Assembly: GCA_016931935.1 (NCBI GenBank)
Contig: JAFGDW010000141.1
Coordinates: 1-64,000 of the forward strand
Reading direction: 5' to 3'
DNA from: Candidatus Zhuqueibacterota bacterium
GTDB taxonomy: Bacteria; Zhuqueibacterota; Zhuqueibacteria; Thermofontimicrobiales; Thiofontviventaceae
Length of the DNA stretch: 64,000 bases
This document shows positions 8,691 to 16,482 of this stretch, piece after piece. The position numbers and the translations under genes were made by a program. The first letter of the stretch is position 1, and each line of letters opens with the position of its first letter. The notes under the pieces were generated by a model. The model made no database searches. It was not told the DNA's origin and saw only the letters and a program-made list of their open reading frames with translations.

Positions 8691-10253
8691 TCAATTCCAC
8701 GAATACTCACCCGACGTAAGTTCTCGCAGCGTCACTGCCGCCTTGGCTGTTTTCACCAATGCTTCGGAATAACGCTGTTGTGCCAGGGCAAAATCAGCAC
8801 TCAGGCGAACCAGTTCGAATGCTGTGGAGCGGCCATTATGAAATTCAACCAGGCCAATCTGCACCTGCTCTTGTGCAGCAGCTACTTCAGCGGATGCAGC
8901 TTCGATACGCTGCTTGCTATTGGCCAGTTCACGATGAACCGCATTAATTGCCTGCTCAAGATTTCTGATCTGCTCGATATAATTTTGCTCGGCGATCACA
9001 ACTTCTGCCTGTAGCCGTTGTCTTTCGCCGCGTCCGCTCCTGAATCCGATCGGCACATTGACTTCAACACCGACTGTCCAATTTTTAAAATCACGCTTCA
9101 GGGATTGATTGATCGCATCGTTAAGATCACCTGCACGACTCGTCCGTAGCGTATCACCACTAAAAATGACATCATGGGCCATACCGGCAAGTCCGTTGCC
9201 ACCGAGTGAACCAACAATATCAACCGACGGCAGCGCTTCCCAGCCGGCTGCCTTTGCTGACGCCTGCCGTGCAGCGATATCCGCTTTTGCCGCTTGCAGG
9301 TCTGAATTATTTTTCACAGCAGATTCCAGCAGTTCATCAAGCGGGAGCACCGGAAAATCGCCGCCTGGTTCATCGACGGCAATGAAGCGTGTCGAGTTAT
9401 TTTGTGGTCTAATACCAGCTAACACATAAAGCCGATCGGAAAGAGTTGCAAGCGATTCTTGTTCGTTTATTAACAGCAAGTTTTGCTCAGCCAAAAATGT
9501 CTGCGCATTTGCCAACTGGTTCGGGCCAATAATTCCTGCATCTGCCCGTAGCTTCGTGTCGTGAACAAACGCTTCGCCCTGTTGTTTCAATAATTTGCGA
9601 ACGGCATAATTTCGTTCCGCTGCGTATAAATCCCAATATGCCCGTTCAACTTCCGTATTTATTGCCAGCACCTCCTGTTGATATCGCGCTTTGGCGGCAT
9701 CCTTTTCATGTTCGGTGCGGGTCAACTCTTTGCGTGCGGAAACCCACAATCCACCAAGCAAGGGTTGCCGCAAGCTCAGATTTCCAAATGTTGTGTATTG
9801 GGGATTTAAAAAAGCAAACGCTGAATTCGTCTGCAGCTTTACGACATTGAGTGAGGCTTGCAGTTGTGTGCCAGTGGGTAAATGCATTTGTAAGCCGGTC
9901 TGACTGGTTGTTTGTTTGGTAAACAATATCGGTGCGCCGGAGAAAAAGGATGCAGTTGGCGCATGCGTATCTTCATAATTAATATTGAAAAAAAATGCCG
10001 GATCGAAATAACCTTTTTCGCGGCGTACAGCTCCACTGGCAGCTTGATACAACGCCTCGGCCTGTCGCACCGCCGGCGAATTTTCCTGACCGGCTTTCTG
10101 AGCTTCGGCAAGTGTTAATTTCGTACCATTCATTTCCGCCAGAATCTTTTGAAGTGCACTATCGGGATTGACTGTTCGCGATTGCCCGGCCAGCAGCGCT
10201 GGCAGACAAAAAACAGCAAGCAGCGCAATTCGTAAATGAGATAATTTATACAT
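8691..10253 (-). CDS. TolC family outer-membrane efflux protein
   Basis: A 520-residue outer-membrane factor forming the exit duct for the adjacent RND pump. The signal peptide is MYKLSHLRIALLAVFCLPALLAGQ. The mature part shows the duplicated OEP pattern: LTLAEAQKAGQENSPAVRQAEALYQAA near the start, repeated coiled-coil helices (LTRTEHEKDAAKARYQQEVLAINTEVERAYWDLYAAERNY), and in the second half VGVEVNVPIGFRSGRGERQRLQAEVVIAEQNY. I chose the ATG at 10253 rather than the in-frame TTG 12 codons earlier because it begins directly at the signal peptide. First gene of the efflux set; about 330 bp of non-coding DNA lies upstream. Confidence 0.93.
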   Translation of the reverse strand: MYKLSHLRIALLAVFCLPALLAGQSRTVNPDSALQKILAEMNGTKLTLAEAQKAGQENSPAVRQAEALYQAASGAVRREKGYFDPAFFFNINYEDTHAPTASFFSGAPILFTKQTTSQTGLQMHLPTGTQLQASLNVVKLQTNSAFAFLNPQYTTFGNLSLRQPLLGGLWVSARKELTRTEHEKDAAKARYQQEVLAINTEVERAYWDLYAAERNYAVRKLLKQQGEAFVHDTKLRADAGIIGPNQLANAQTFLAEQNLLLINEQESLATLSDRLYVLAGIRPQNNSTRFIAVDEPGGDFPVLPLDELLESAVKNNSDLQAAKADIAARQASAKAAGWEALPSVDIVGSLGGNGLAGMAHDVIFSGDTLRTSRAGDLNDAINQSLKRDFKNWTVGVEVNVPIGFRSGRGERQRLQAEVVIAEQNYIEQIRNLEQAINAVHRELANSKQRIEAASAEVAAAQEQVQIGLVEFHNGRSTAFELVRLSADFALAQQRYSEALVKTAKAAVTLRELTSGEYSWN

Positions 10254-10305
10254 AGATTTATTCTTTCTAATTATTGTGACAGGTTGCAAGTTCAGGTTAA
10301 CAGGT

Positions 10306-10384
10306 AATAGTAAATAGTGAATAGTGAATAGGTATAGTTAATAGGTTCAAACATTTTCTATTCTCATTTCACTACTCACTATTA
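10306..10384. repeat. AT-rich direct and inverted repeats upstream of the efflux operon
   Basis: The 329-bp gap 10254-10582 contains several near-tandem copies of AATAGTGA/AATAGTAA between 10306 and 10345, followed at about 10358-10384 by an inverted counterpart (CTATTCTCATTTCACTACTCACTATT-like, written in parts: CTATTCTC, TTTCAC, TACTCACTATT). This is low-complexity sequence that could fold into an imperfect hairpin near the efflux promoter. Around 10405-10430 lies a degenerate copy of the AAAC.GGATTAATTTA palindrome found at 16411. Confidence 0.4.
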
Positions 10385-10520
10385 TGCATACTATAATTTA
10401 AATACAATCATTAAACAGGATTAATTTAGCCCTATTTAATAATACAATACACCCTATGTACAAGCTGTTTCATCTGGTCAACCTTATTTCAAATTAGCCA
10501 ATTAATTTTTGGTATTGATG

Positions 10521-10553
10521 AGCGATTCCATCGTCCGGAACGATGGAATCGCT
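10521..10553 (-). terminator. Strong hairpin, probable terminator of the NADP oxidoreductase gene
   Basis: Arms AGCGATTCCATCGT (10521-10534) and ACGATGGAATCGCT (10540-10553) pair perfectly over 14 bp around a 5-base loop, starting 30 bp after the stop of the upstream minus-strand gene. A T-run does not follow immediately, so the terminator role is inferred from position and stem strength. Confidence 0.5.
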
Positions 10554-10582
10554 TAATGCTATTCTTACAACATGTATGTTTA

Positions 10583-11227
10583 TTATTTTCGCAATAGCCG
10601 AAATGCATGATTCGGATTAAAACCATTTCTGAACAGATACTCAACCCAAATCATTGCCAGCGGTTCCAGGTACCGGGATTTTGTAATATCTCCCAAATCA
10701 ATTACCGGCCAGCCAAATGCCTCAAGAAATTCCGTAACCGTCTGTTTTGCTTTGTTATCGTTGCCACAAATAAACATATCGGGGGGGCCATCGGGAAAGT
10801 CAGGATGCACCATGTGGGCATTTCCTGCTATGTTGAATGCCTTCACCACATGGGCGTCCGGTAACCATCGCTGCACTTGTTCACCGGCAGAATCCGTATG
10901 TCCCAATGCTAATTGCGGTGGTTTTCCCTGTTCGGTAAACTTCAGTGGATTTGTCGCATCGATCACAACTTTGCCAGCAAAATTTTTCGGATCAGCCAAT
11001 TTGAGTGCATTTTCACAACCACTCCAGGAAACGGCCACCACTATAACATCACCAAAACTAGCGGTCTCGGCAAATGAGCCTGCCGATGCATTTGGTCTGT
11101 TTGTTTTTACCCAGTCCTGAAGTTTTTGCGGATCACGCGTTCCAATTTTGACAGAATGTCCAAGTGAATTAAATCCACTGCCAAGAGTTTGGCCAACGAC
11201 GCCTGAACCAATTATTCCTATTTTCAT
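10583..11227 (-). CDS. NAD(P)-binding oxidoreductase, F420-dependent NADP reductase-like
   Basis: A 214-residue single-domain Rossmann protein. The N-terminal MKIGIIGSGVVGQTLGSGF has the GxGxxG dinucleotide-binding motif, followed by the IGTRDPQK strand that in this family reads out NADP phosphate. VVIDATNPL and HVVKAFNIAGNAHM are typical of the NADPH-dependent F420 reductase-like family (F420_oxidored N-terminal domain). The start is the internal ATG at 11227, which has AGGA seven bases upstream. It lies 47 bp downstream of the cupin gene, with the methyltransferase-family gene next upstream, so these three may form one transcript. The true electron partner, F420 or another carrier, cannot be told. 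Confidence 0.85.
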   Translation of the reverse strand: MKIGIIGSGVVGQTLGSGFNSLGHSVKIGTRDPQKLQDWVKTNRPNASAGSFAETASFGDVIVVAVSWSGCENALKLADPKNFAGKVVIDATNPLKFTEQGKPPQLALGHTDSAGEQVQRWLPDAHVVKAFNIAGNAHMVHPDFPDGPPDMFICGNDNKAKQTVTEFLEAFGWPVIDLGDITKSRYLEPLAMIWVEYLFRNGFNPNHAFRLLRK

Positions 11228-11274
11228 ATGATTTCCTTTCATATTTTTTCAGTATTTATTCACCAATCATACAT

Positions 11275-11835
11275 CTAAACCTTCAATGGGGGACCAACGA
11301 TTTTCATGTTGTGCGCTTCAAAAGTTGTGGCAATTTCTTCTTGGGAAGGTGATGTTGTCCATTTATCAGTTACCTTAAAAAATGCTTCCATTTTTCCTGC
11401 CGGCAGGTAAGAAACAATCACTTTTCCGATTTCGGTAAGCTGAACAAACGCATGTTGAACATTTCGAGGCAGAAAAATAGTATCTCCTTCTTTTATTTGA
11501 TATCTGTCATCTGCGACTTGAAATACGTATTCGCCTTCAATCACATAAAACCACTCGTCCTGGAACATATGGATATGCAAGGGCGGGCCACCTTTGGGTG
11601 TGTGTCCGGTTTGTACAAATACGGCCAGGTCACCATCCGTATCGTTGCCGGAGATTTTAATGTCCAGTGTATTTAATGTAACGCCTTTCATGTTGTAGCG
11701 TTCACCAAACCGCGCTTCACCGCCAGTAACCTTAAAACCGCTGGTGTTTCGCACAGGCATACTTGCTTTAAGTCGAGCAATTTTGCTCAATGGGAAAAGT
11801 GCTATTAATCCCAAAATAAATTTTTTTCGGTTCAT
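11275..11835 (-). CDS. Exported cupin-domain protein
   Basis: 186 residues. The N-terminus MNRKKFILGLIALFPLSKIARLKA looks like a signal sequence with basic and hydrophobic regions. A small-barrel cupin follows, with motif 1 PPLHIHMFQDEWFYVIEGEYVF giving the histidines and acidic residue of a metal site, and motif 2 GDTIFLPRNVQHAFVQ. Cupin 2 proteins range from quercetinase-like dioxygenases to binding proteins, so the reaction is unknown. It is flanked by the oxidoreductase gene 47 bp downstream and the membrane methyltransferase-family gene 84 bp upstream. Confidence 0.85.
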   Translation of the reverse strand: MNRKKFILGLIALFPLSKIARLKASMPVRNTSGFKVTGGEARFGERYNMKGVTLNTLDIKISGNDTDGDLAVFVQTGHTPKGGPPLHIHMFQDEWFYVIEGEYVFQVADDRYQIKEGDTIFLPRNVQHAFVQLTEIGKVIVSYLPAGKMEAFFKVTDKWTTSPSQEEIATTFEAHNMKIVGPPLKV

Positions 11836-11919
11836 ATGTTTTATCCCTTTATATGGAAAAATAAGTTATTCTATTGCTATCTGGAAATAGACTATCATCT
11901 GCCAGGTTATTAAGTAACT

Positions 11920-12354
11920 CTAAATTAAAAATGGTATAATTCGGCTGGTTGTATATGAATAATTTTCATAATCAGCAAACCGGGCGCGTAGAAATTGTTC
12001 CTCGACAGCAATTCGAACAAAAGCTGACGTTGTCACAATTACACCGATACCCACTTCAAGCGGCGAAAGATGGCTCAAAACGCTTGACCATATGAGCAAC
12101 AAGGCCGATGTGTACATGGGATGTCGAATATATTTATACGGTCCCGATACAATAAGCTGTTCTCCTTTAGGTTCTGCATGAATATTAAAACCACCTGACT
12201 TGAAACTTCGCCGCGCCCACACGCTTATTCCAATAGCCAATACCTGAGCGCCAATTACAAATGGGGACGCGGAGAAAATATTCCCCGTTATCAATAAATA
12301 TAAAATTGCAATAACCAGAATCAGCAGGGCAAATTTGGAAATTTGTTGCAACAT
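11920..12354 (-). CDS. Isoprenylcysteine carboxyl methyltransferase-family membrane protein
   Basis: 144 residues, mostly hydrophobic with about four transmembrane segments. The family signature is clear: GPYKYIRHPMYTSALLL (about 71-87) followed by the C-terminal EEQFLRARFADYENYSYTTSRIIPFL, which in ICMT/PEMT-like methyltransferases forms the SAM-binding region (RHPxY and EE motifs). Bacterial members methylate small lipophilic substrates or are uncharacterised. The ATG at 12354 has AAGGA seven bases upstream. First gene of a possible three-gene unit with the cupin and oxidoreductase genes. Confidence 0.85.
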   Translation of the reverse strand: MLQQISKFALLILVIAILYLLITGNIFSASPFVIGAQVLAIGISVWARRSFKSGGFNIHAEPKGEQLIVSGPYKYIRHPMYTSALLLIWSSVLSHLSPLEVGIGVIVTTSAFVRIAVEEQFLRARFADYENYSYTTSRIIPFLI

Positions 12355-12459
12355 ATAAAATTCCTTTCATATTATACAATACTCTAACACCGATTTTTTT
12401 CGTTAACCGCGAAATCGAATTGACTGTGCTGCCATATAATGTTTTCCATTTTCCCAATT

Positions 12460-14970
12460 TTATTTCATCAACACCATCCTCCGGACGCTGACATTATCAC
12501 TAGCTTGCAACCGGCACATGTACAAGCCAGCGCTAACTATGCGTCCGACTTGATCTCTGCCATCCCAATTGATACGATACCGTCCGGCAGCCTGAGTCGT
12601 CTGCACCAACGTCTTCACCAACTGCCCATTCACGTTGTAAACCGATAGATTCACATTACTGTTCATTGGCAACTGGTAACTGATTGCTGTTCCCGGATTG
12701 AACGGATTGGGATAGTTTTGATCAAGCTGGAAGGTAAATGGCTGTGATGTGCGTTGATAATTCTGCAACGCTGTAGCACCACTCGACTCACCATATACGA
12801 AAATTTCGCGCCAACCCACCCACGATGGACTTACTGTTGTTTCAATCTTAAGAAATTGAATATTTTCCAGCACGGATGGCGGAATGTATGTTAAAGTATC
12901 CAAATCTGCAGTCGTTCTATGGAATTCTTTCAGCACCCCATATTCATCACCGGCATTTGGACCTTTGCTCCAAATGTGATGAACTGTCTCACCCGCAGGA
13001 TACTGATCGACCACAAGTTGAACTTTACCAACACGTGACGGAGACTGCAAATCCAGTTCAATCCATTGCGGTGGATTGTCACCGGCTATCCAATTGGTGT
13101 TTACATCGCCATCGATGGCCCATGATGCAGAATGGTCTTCAAAAGTCATTGATGCCACGGCTGTTTTGCCAAGGGCAATGTTTTCGGAGTAAATATCCAC
13201 ATTGCTTTCATTAAAATTCCGGTAAAAATAGAAACCGCCATTCACCCGGCCAGTAATCAAATCAGGATCATCATCGCCATCGACATCGCCAAATGTGGGC
13301 AGGCAACGGCGATATGCCCCCATGTCGATGATATCAAATATCCGATCCGCTTCCTGCAATTGCCAAGTGGCTACTGTTCCGTTATTTTTATAATAAATCA
13401 AACGCCCGGCAGCAGTTCCAACGCATACATCCTGGTCGCCATCCAGATCAAGATCAACAATATCAAAATACAAATCCTGATCTTCAATCGTGTGCATCGA
13501 TGCATCTCGTAACGTGTCGCGCCGGACAAAATCCATCATTTCCGGCGTACCTTGATTTTCATATACCACAATCGCGCTCATGCCTTCCGGCGTTTTAACT
13601 TTCGTAAATAGATCGAGATCGTGGTCACCTTCCATATCAGCAAAATTAAACCAGGACGCCTGAATATTATCGCCATTTGTGTCTGTTAACCAACCGACAG
13701 AATCTAACACTGCATTTTTCTTCGTGCCGATATTTTGGAAATGGTAAATTTGACCAGAACCAGATAGCCAAATACCCACATACAGATCTAAATCGCCATC
13801 ATTATCGGTGTCGCCCCAGTTATGTCCGACGGTTCGAACATCGCCCATATCCAGAAAAGGATCGGTTTGCCGAATATATGTCGGATTTGTCGGTGAACCG
13901 GTATTTTTCATTAGAAATAATTTTCCATAGGAATCACTGACAAAAAAGTCGGTATCATCATCCGCATCCATATCCACCAAACTGGCGGCGGCAGATCGAC
14001 CGAAGTCTAGATTGTCAACAGCGATATGATCAGTTATAAGCTGAAAATTTGGAATTTCTGGCGTACCATCGTTACGGTAGTAAAGAATCCAACCATCGGA
14101 ATCGCCCATAAACAGATCATAATCGTTATCGTCATCAATATCCACCAGAACAGGCGTTAAATTCGTTACATTGCGAGGCGAAATAATGTAACGATTGTCT
14201 TCCAATGTAAATTCCGGTGAAGTCGCCGATCCCGTATTCCGATAAAAAACCAATTCAGACGTTATTGAACCCAAAAGCATATCCGGATCGCCATCCGCAT
14301 CCAAATCGGCGAACGTTGGTGCATACGGTCCATACACATTCTTAATAATCTGACCGGTGTTATCACGCAGTGTATCGATGAATGTAAGCGCCGGTTCTCC
14401 GCCAGCATCTCGATGATAGTAGAAAATGCCTCCTGTATCGTTACCTACAAGCAAATCATCGTTTCCATCGCCATCCAGGTCAGCAAACGTTGGTACAGCC
14501 AGGAGACCAACATTTATTGCACCAAATTCATAACTTTCAAGCATGAAATCAGGAAAATTCAGTGATGTGCCGGTATTATGATAATATTCGATTTTACCAT
14601 TGGCCCTGCCTAAAAACAGGTCAAAATAGCCATCATTGTCCCAATCATACAATGCCATGTTTACCCATTGATTTGGTAAATCTATTCCGCCAAACAGAAA
14701 ATTTATAGGATCAAACTGCCCTTCCATTCCATGAGACATATTCCCATAGTGATTGATACGGCCTTCATCCTGACCGATGAAAAATAAATCTGCGTCACCA
14801 TCATGGTCGAGGTCCGTAAGAGAAATACTGGTAGTAATTAATCCGCCATCCCATGGATTAAACATTTGTCGTCCGTTTTGATAAACCGGCATTTCATCAT
14901 ACCAAAAAGATTGAGGAAGTCCCTGTACCGGAATCATGAACAGGAATATTAAAATTGGTAATTTTTTCAT
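12460..14970 (-). CDS. Secreted VCBS/FG-GAP repeat protein with F5/8-type C domain and sorting domain
   Basis: 836 residues. Signal peptide MKKLPILIFLFMIPVQGLPQ. About ten FG-GAP/VCBS repeats follow (pattern F.DLDGDG.DDLLVG...G.I.YY.N.G), whose DxDGDGxxD loops usually bind calcium and form an integrin-like beta-propeller. Around 595-735 is a discoidin (F5/8 type C) carbohydrate-binding module (NIALGKTAVAS...WAIDGDVNTNWIA...QWIELDLQSP...WREIFVYG). The last ~85 residues are the FlgD-like sorting domain with NYPNPFNPGTAISYQLP and SAGLYMCRLQ. Start ATG 14970 has AAGGATATC upstream. Likely a surface-exposed adhesin or carbohydrate-binding protein exported by the type IX system. The discoidin module is strikingly like one in the glycoside hydrolase at 31759-35760. 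Confidence 0.92.
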   Translation of the reverse strand: MKKLPILIFLFMIPVQGLPQSFWYDEMPVYQNGRQMFNPWDGGLITTSISLTDLDHDGDADLFFIGQDEGRINHYGNMSHGMEGQFDPINFLFGGIDLPNQWVNMALYDWDNDGYFDLFLGRANGKIEYYHNTGTSLNFPDFMLESYEFGAINVGLLAVPTFADLDGDGNDDLLVGNDTGGIFYYHRDAGGEPALTFIDTLRDNTGQIIKNVYGPYAPTFADLDADGDPDMLLGSITSELVFYRNTGSATSPEFTLEDNRYIISPRNVTNLTPVLVDIDDDNDYDLFMGDSDGWILYYRNDGTPEIPNFQLITDHIAVDNLDFGRSAAASLVDMDADDDTDFFVSDSYGKLFLMKNTGSPTNPTYIRQTDPFLDMGDVRTVGHNWGDTDNDGDLDLYVGIWLSGSGQIYHFQNIGTKKNAVLDSVGWLTDTNGDNIQASWFNFADMEGDHDLDLFTKVKTPEGMSAIVVYENQGTPEMMDFVRRDTLRDASMHTIEDQDLYFDIVDLDLDGDQDVCVGTAAGRLIYYKNNGTVATWQLQEADRIFDIIDMGAYRRCLPTFGDVDGDDDPDLITGRVNGGFYFYRNFNESNVDIYSENIALGKTAVASMTFEDHSASWAIDGDVNTNWIAGDNPPQWIELDLQSPSRVGKVQLVVDQYPAGETVHHIWSKGPNAGDEYGVLKEFHRTTADLDTLTYIPPSVLENIQFLKIETTVSPSWVGWREIFVYGESSGATALQNYQRTSQPFTFQLDQNYPNPFNPGTAISYQLPMNSNVNLSVYNVNGQLVKTLVQTTQAAGRYRINWDGRDQVGRIVSAGLYMCRLQASDNVSVRRMVLMK

Positions 14971-15027
14971 ATGATATCCTTTTTTTGATGGAGCTTATTG
15001 GATAAATATTTTATCTGCAATGATGCC

Positions 15028-15060
15028 ACGTGCTACGGACTTTTGAAGTGCGTAGCACGT
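15028..15060 (-). terminator. Hairpin after the secreted protein gene at 15068
   Basis: Arms ACGTGCTACG (15028-15037) and CGTAGCACGT (15051-15060), 10 bp, 13-base loop, seven bases after the stop of the minus-strand gene and upstream of the FG-GAP gene. No clear T-run follows, so termination is inferred from position. Confidence 0.45.
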
Positions 15061-15067
15061 TTTGGTT

Positions 15068-16198
15068 TTATTTCAAAAACATCATCTCTTTCGTTACTGC
15101 CTGATCACCGACCGTTAAGTGGTACAGGTAAGTGCCGGAGCTGACCAGGCTTCCGGCATCGTCCCGGCCATTCCATTCCGCCATATATGAACCAGCATTT
15201 TGAATACCTTGTACCAACGTACAAATGCGCTGTCCGGCAATATTGTAAATATCCAGTGTCACATCACTGTCATCTGAAAGCTGATAACTGATCGTTGTAT
15301 TTGGATTAAACGGATTCGGATAATTCTGATCCAAACGAATTGATATTGGTCTGCGAGCAGTGTCAATCGTATGTAATGAAGTAGGTATTTGCTTTTTTAA
15401 CAGCATAATTCCATTCGCAGTGAAAATACCACTCATATTGTATTCGAGTATCGCTTGCGATTCTCCATAGGTACCGACAAAATTCAACGTTAGTCCGACA
15501 CCAAATAATGTGGGGTCACTAACAGCACCCGTAATATTACCACCACTAAAAACAACATCGCCAGTCCATGGTGAAGGTAGCGCAATACTGAGCGATTCGG
15601 GATTAGCGCTGTAAAATCCTTCGAACGGAAACGTGACTGTTTGCGGATTGCCAAACGCACCGGCAGTGGTCGCTGCTCCCTGAATTTTCATACTATCCGG
15701 ATTGACATTTACGGCTAGCGTTATCGAATCGGTGGTACTATACGTGCGATTCCACCAGCGTCCCGTCCACACGCCGGCATAATTGGCGATGTCGGATAAT
15801 GGCGGAAACGCAACATCGGTAAAGACAATATCATGAATAAATGATAATGAAGTGTCGCCGACAACGTTTGTTAGCAGCAATCGCCAGGCATGATCTGCCG
15901 GAGGCGTATCGTACATCCCATTGCCATTGAGATCCGCATAAAAATCGATGTGATAATTGTGTCCTGGTATCATGACATACATTTCAACATCGAAATCCGG
16001 TCCGGAAATCGCCGGTATGATTGAATGACCGACCGAAAATCCACTTGCCTGATCCACGACGCGTATCGAAAGCATTTGTCCGACATGGGGACTCATATCG
16101 TGGAATTGAAGCATGAGTTTGTACTGCGCAATGGCTTGAGAATGAATAATCACGACTGCCATTGTACTTAGTATTATTAATCTTGTAACATTTTTCAT
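15068..16198 (-). CDS. Secreted protein of unknown function with C-terminal sorting domain
   Basis: 376 residues from the ATG at 16198, chosen because GGAGGA lies seven bases upstream and the protein then starts with a signal peptide (MKNVTRLIILSTMAVVIIHSQAIAQ). Longer in-frame starts add an unlikely 21 residues. The N-terminal part (YKLMLQFHDMSPHVGQMLSIRVVDQASG...HNYHIDFYADLNGNGMYD) looks like a beta-sandwich with a DLNGNGxYD calcium-type loop. A middle part (YAGVWTGRWWNRTYSTTDSITL...) resembles small beta-rich lipocalin-like domains but is not assigned. The last ~85 residues are the FlgD-like sorting domain (NYPNPFNPNTTISYQLSDD...SSGTYLYHLTVG). Export and surface placement are likely; function unknown. 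Confidence 0.85.
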   Translation of the reverse strand: MKNVTRLIILSTMAVVIIHSQAIAQYKLMLQFHDMSPHVGQMLSIRVVDQASGFSVGHSIIPAISGPDFDVEMYVMIPGHNYHIDFYADLNGNGMYDTPPADHAWRLLLTNVVGDTSLSFIHDIVFTDVAFPPLSDIANYAGVWTGRWWNRTYSTTDSITLAVNVNPDSMKIQGAATTAGAFGNPQTVTFPFEGFYSANPESLSIALPSPWTGDVVFSGGNITGAVSDPTLFGVGLTLNFVGTYGESQAILEYNMSGIFTANGIMLLKKQIPTSLHTIDTARRPISIRLDQNYPNPFNPNTTISYQLSDDSDVTLDIYNIAGQRICTLVQGIQNAGSYMAEWNGRDDAGSLVSSGTYLYHLTVGDQAVTKEMMFLK

Positions 16199-16283
16199 AG
16201 TATTGTCCTCCAAAGTATTAAAGCGTAGATTCATTTGCGAACCATAATTGACATGGTTCACAGGTCCAGTTAAACACAGTCCA

Positions 16284-16375
16284 TAGTGGTTTTAAGATTT
16301 TCTTTTTTGAATCTTCCCTTACTTTCGGCCTTCCTTCAAAATGAAGGGAATGAAGGTTAAATCTGAAAACCACTA
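16284..16375. repeat. 92-bp terminal-inverted-repeat element, copy 1
   Basis: Left end TAGTGGTTTTAAGATTT (16284-16300) is the near-perfect inverse of the right end AAATCTGAAAACCACTA (16359-16375). The interior contains CCTTCCTTCAAAATGAAGG-type nested complementarity. A second copy lies at 26975-27062. It sits 86 bp upstream of the secreted-protein start at 16198 and downstream of the long CotH gene. No target-site duplication is obvious. It is MITE-like or a conserved RNA hairpin. Confidence 0.6.
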
Positions 16376-16410
16376 CTTTCGAGCATAATACAAACAAGGC
16401 GGCTACGCTT

Positions 16411-16435
16411 AAACCGGATTAATTTAATCCGGTTT
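16411..16435. repeat. 25-bp palindrome centred on GGATTAATTTAATCC
   Basis: AAACCGGATTAA and TTAATCCGGTTT meet around a single central base (16411-16435), a complete palindrome. Degenerate relatives with GGATTAA/TTAATCC or AATCCGG/CCGGATT lie at about 10405-10430, 31722-31743 and 43039-43065. All are intergenic. This could be a protein-binding operator or a small dispersed palindrome. Confidence 0.45.
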
Positions 16436-16445
16436 CAATCCAAAA

Positions 16446-16474
16446 GAATTCCCTGAAAATAATTCAGGGAATTC
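16446..16474 (-). terminator. Rho-independent-type terminator of the long CotH gene
   Basis: Arms GAATTCCCTGAA (16446-16457) and TTCAGGGAATTC (16463-16474) pair perfectly. On the minus strand the stem is followed by TTTTGG. It starts nine bases after the stop of the CotH-family gene. A very similar CCCTGA/TCAGGG hairpin lies at 40265-40292. Confidence 0.65.
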
Positions 16475-16482
16475 ATGAAATT

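Noticed and set aside
8513-8710. 65-codon minus-strand frame after the TolC-like gene
   Set aside because: Overlaps the TolC-like stop and a hairpin repeat; composition is not protein-like.
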